This document shows positions 62,262-64,000 of a DNA stretch of 64,000 nt, piece after piece. Numbering within the stretch: the stretch's first letter is position 1; each line of letters opens with the position of its first letter. The notes beneath the pieces were generated by a model. It did not search any database, was not told the DNA's origin, and was given only the letters and a program-made list of their open reading frames with translations. The stretch lies in the NCBI RefSeq assembly GCF_001550155.1, contig NZ_LRUF01000021.1, positions 570,121 to 634,120 on the forward strand, in the 5' to 3' direction. Source of the DNA: Pseudoalteromonas arabiensis (GTDB taxonomy: Bacteria > Pseudomonadota > Gammaproteobacteria > Enterobacterales > Alteromonadaceae). A program made the position numbers and the translations under genes.

Positions 62262-63683
62262 TTATTCGCCAGTCGACTTTTTACGAGAATGTGCAGTGCC
62301 TGACACGCGTGTTCGCTTGTTAAAAGGTTTTTTACTTTGAGTTTTAGCCGCAAATGACTTTCCACCTGCTGGTTTATTTGTGCCTTGTTGCCCTTTATTT
62401 TGCTGTGGCCGCTTTGCCGTTTTAGGTTTTGGCTTTTGTGTTTGCTCTTGATCTGGGCTTTTCGGCTTTTTTGGTTTCTTTGGTTTTTTAGGCTTTATTG
62501 GTCGTGTATCAAGTGGTCTTTCTGCAACAGGCTTAGTTGGCTCAAAACCCGACTCTGTAGCACGCGGAATTAATTGCCCAATAAAACGTTCAATACCATA
62601 AAGGTCATCTGCATCATCAGCGGTTACAAATGAAATTGCATGTCCCGACGCGCCAGCTCTACCCGTTCGACCAATACGATGAACATAATCTTCATATACA
62701 TTTGGTAAGTCGTAGTTAACTACATGAGGTAGCTCAACAATATCTAAGCCTCGTGCCACGATATCAGTGGCAACTAATACTCTTACATCACCACTTTTGA
62801 AACCTTCAAGTGCTTTAACACGCGCCCCTTGGGACTTATTACCATGTATAGCTGCACCACTGATATCATCGCGCTCAAGTTGCTTAACCAAACGATTAGC
62901 GCCGTGTTTCGTACGACTAAACACCAACACCTGTTGCCAATCATTGGCGCGAATTAAGTGGCTTAGCAAAGCTGTTTTTCTTGATTTATCAACAGCATAA
63001 ACTGATTGCGTCACTGTTTTTGCAGTGGTATTTTTTGCTGCAACTGAAATTTCTACCGGATCGTTAATTAAACCCTTTGCCAGCGCACGGATTTCATCTG
63101 AGAAGGTCGCAGAAAACATCAGGTTTTGACGCTCTACAGGTAATTTAGCAATGATGCGCTTAATATCATGAATAAACCCCATATCGAGCATACGGTCTGC
63201 TTCGTCGAGGATAAGCACTTCTAAATCATCAAATTTAATCGCATTTTGGTTATGTAAATCCAACAAGCGACCTGGAGTGGCGACAAGAATATCAACGCCT
63301 TTGCGTAAACGCATCATTTGCGGATTAATTTTAACACCGCCGTAAACAACAAATGAGCTTACATTTGAATGCTTAGCGTACTGCTCGACGTTTTCGCTCA
63401 CTTGTAAAGCAAGCTCTCGTGTTGGAGCCAGAACAAGTGCACGCGCACGGTTTGCACCTGCTTTTTTACCCTTTGTTAATAACTCAATGAGTGGCAATGT
63501 AAAACCTGCTGTTTTACCCGTTCCTGTTTGCGCTGCTGCCATAACATCACGGCCAGCAATAATTGCAGGAATTGCCTGTGTTTGAATAGGCGTAGGTGTT
63601 TCATAACCTTTTTCTAAAACCGCATCAACTAAAGACTGTGATAATCCTAAGCCATCAAAACTCATAGTGTCTCTCAAATTCAA
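62262..63683 (-). CDS. rhlE: RhlE, DEAD-box ATP-dependent RNA helicase
   Basis: This 473-aa helicase has Q motif ([11 protein letters not shown]), motif [23 protein letters not shown], and the C-terminal [13 protein letters not shown]. The last about 100 residues are Lys/Pro/Gln-rich (KPKKPKKPK type) and disordered, as in RhlE relatives. It unwinds structured RNA in ribosome assembly and cold growth. Starts ATG at 63681-63683. Confidence 0.93.
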   Translation of the reverse strand: MNLRDTMSFDGLGLSQSLVDAVLEKGYETPTPIQTQAIPAIIAGRDVMAAAQTGTGKTAGFTLPLIELLTKGKKAGANRARALVLAPTRELALQVSENVEQYAKHSNVSSFVVYGGVKINPQMMRLRKGVDILVATPGRLLDLHNQNAIKFDDLEVLILDEADRMLDMGFIHDIKRIIAKLPVERQNLMFSATFSDEIRALAKGLINDPVEISVAAKNTTAKTVTQSVYAVDKSRKTALLSHLIRANDWQQVLVFSRTKHGANRLVKQLERDDISGAAIHGNKSQGARVKALEGFKSGDVRVLVATDIVARGLDIVELPHVVNYDLPNVYEDYVHRIGRTGRAGASGHAISFVTADDADDLYGIERFIGQLIPRATESGFEPTKPVAERPLDTRPIKPKKPKKPKKPKSPDQEQTQKPKPKTAKRPQQNKGQQGTNKPAGGKSFAAKTQSKKPFNKRTRVSGTAHSRKKSTGE

Positions 63684-64000
63684 AAAATCAGCTGAATTGC
63701 CGAAGTGCGCGCATTATACCTAGGATAGTCAATAATGCATGGAATTATTTTATTAAAGGGAATTTGGGCACGAAAGTAGCTTTAGCATCTGAGGCACAAA
63801 TTTAGGGCTGCACTCCTTGTGTATTTTTCCAAAGGTAATGTGAAACAAATGCTACATGTGCAGTGCTACACCTGCTGCAAGGTGTATCTTTGTGAATCGG
63901 TGAAGTCCTCACTAGGCTATTATAAAAAACTCTAAAAATCATATAGTTGAAGTTACTAACACAAAATAATTAAACATGGTGCGCAGATTGCTGAATGCCC
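63684..64000. other. Window end, no gene recognised
   Basis: These 317 bases hold the upstream region of rhlE and AT-rich sequence running to the edge. No ORF with an RBS, no tRNA and no clear terminator was recognised. Confidence 0.5.

Overview
The window looks like chromosome from a marine gammaproteobacterium of the order Alteromonadales, most likely Pseudoalteromonas. This is inferred from the AT-rich composition, the Tol-Pal and Ruv arrangement, an NhaD antiporter, an SbtA-type bicarbonate transporter and the general protein make-up. No rRNA or species-specific marker is present, so the genus is an inference.

Layout. 1-8.5 kb is core: two identical tRNA-Lys genes, then cpoB-pal-tolB-tolA-tolR-tolQ and ruvB-ruvA-ruvC, all on the minus strand. 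A gene-free kilobase between the two operons holds a full-length-hairpin repeat (MITE-like) and a possible small RNA ending in a strong terminator. 8.5-12.3 kb holds a YbbA/YbbP-type ABC exporter and the divergent esterase gene tesA, whose start codon abuts that of ybbA. 12.37-18.6 kb is accessory. It holds a perfect 13-copy 8-bp tandem repeat and a tRNA-Pro(GGG) whose 3' end is duplicated 2.8 kb downstream. Between the duplicated ends lie two Imm11-like immunity genes, a broken AHH-nuclease toxin gene and a transposase scar, with no integrase. Right after it is a run of five minus-strand gene cassettes separated by attC-like sites but with no visible integron integrase (a CALIN). The cassettes carry a polysaccharide deacetylase, three hypotheticals and a RelE/ParE-type toxin-antitoxin set.

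19-34.8 kb is mixed: a putative Zn-dependent phospholipase C, SOS-controlled umuDC with a clear LexA box, a hybrid histidine kinase, a frameshifted CHASE3-GGDEF gene, an epimerase, an intact diguanylate cyclase, a LysR/SbtA divergent pair, several small unknowns (including a 58-aa exported peptide with an exact internal duplication) and a decayed P4-type integrase. 34.8-44 kb is metabolic and core: sbcB, a beta-hydroxyacid dehydrogenase, glutathione peroxidase, D-lactate dehydrogenase, an NSS transporter, a phosphopantetheinyl transferase, lysC under a lysine riboswitch, and nhaD.

44.2-48.8 kb is an mksF-mksE-mksB condensin operon (same family as Wadjet JetABC) without an adjacent mksG/jetD nuclease gene. 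49-64 kb holds a DUF4136 lipoprotein, a zinc-ribbon membrane protein pair, a TonB-dependent receptor, a CPBP protease, an RND efflux adaptor and pump without an outer-membrane partner, a serine hydrolase with a TPR tail, ribB under an FMN riboswitch, a LysR/nitroreductase divergent pair and rhlE.

The strongest candidates for something little described are the tRNA-Pro-bounded toxin/immunity remnant next to the integrase-less cassette array, the Mks operon lacking its nuclease, and the duplicated-motif exported peptide with its hairpin and membrane-protein neighbour.
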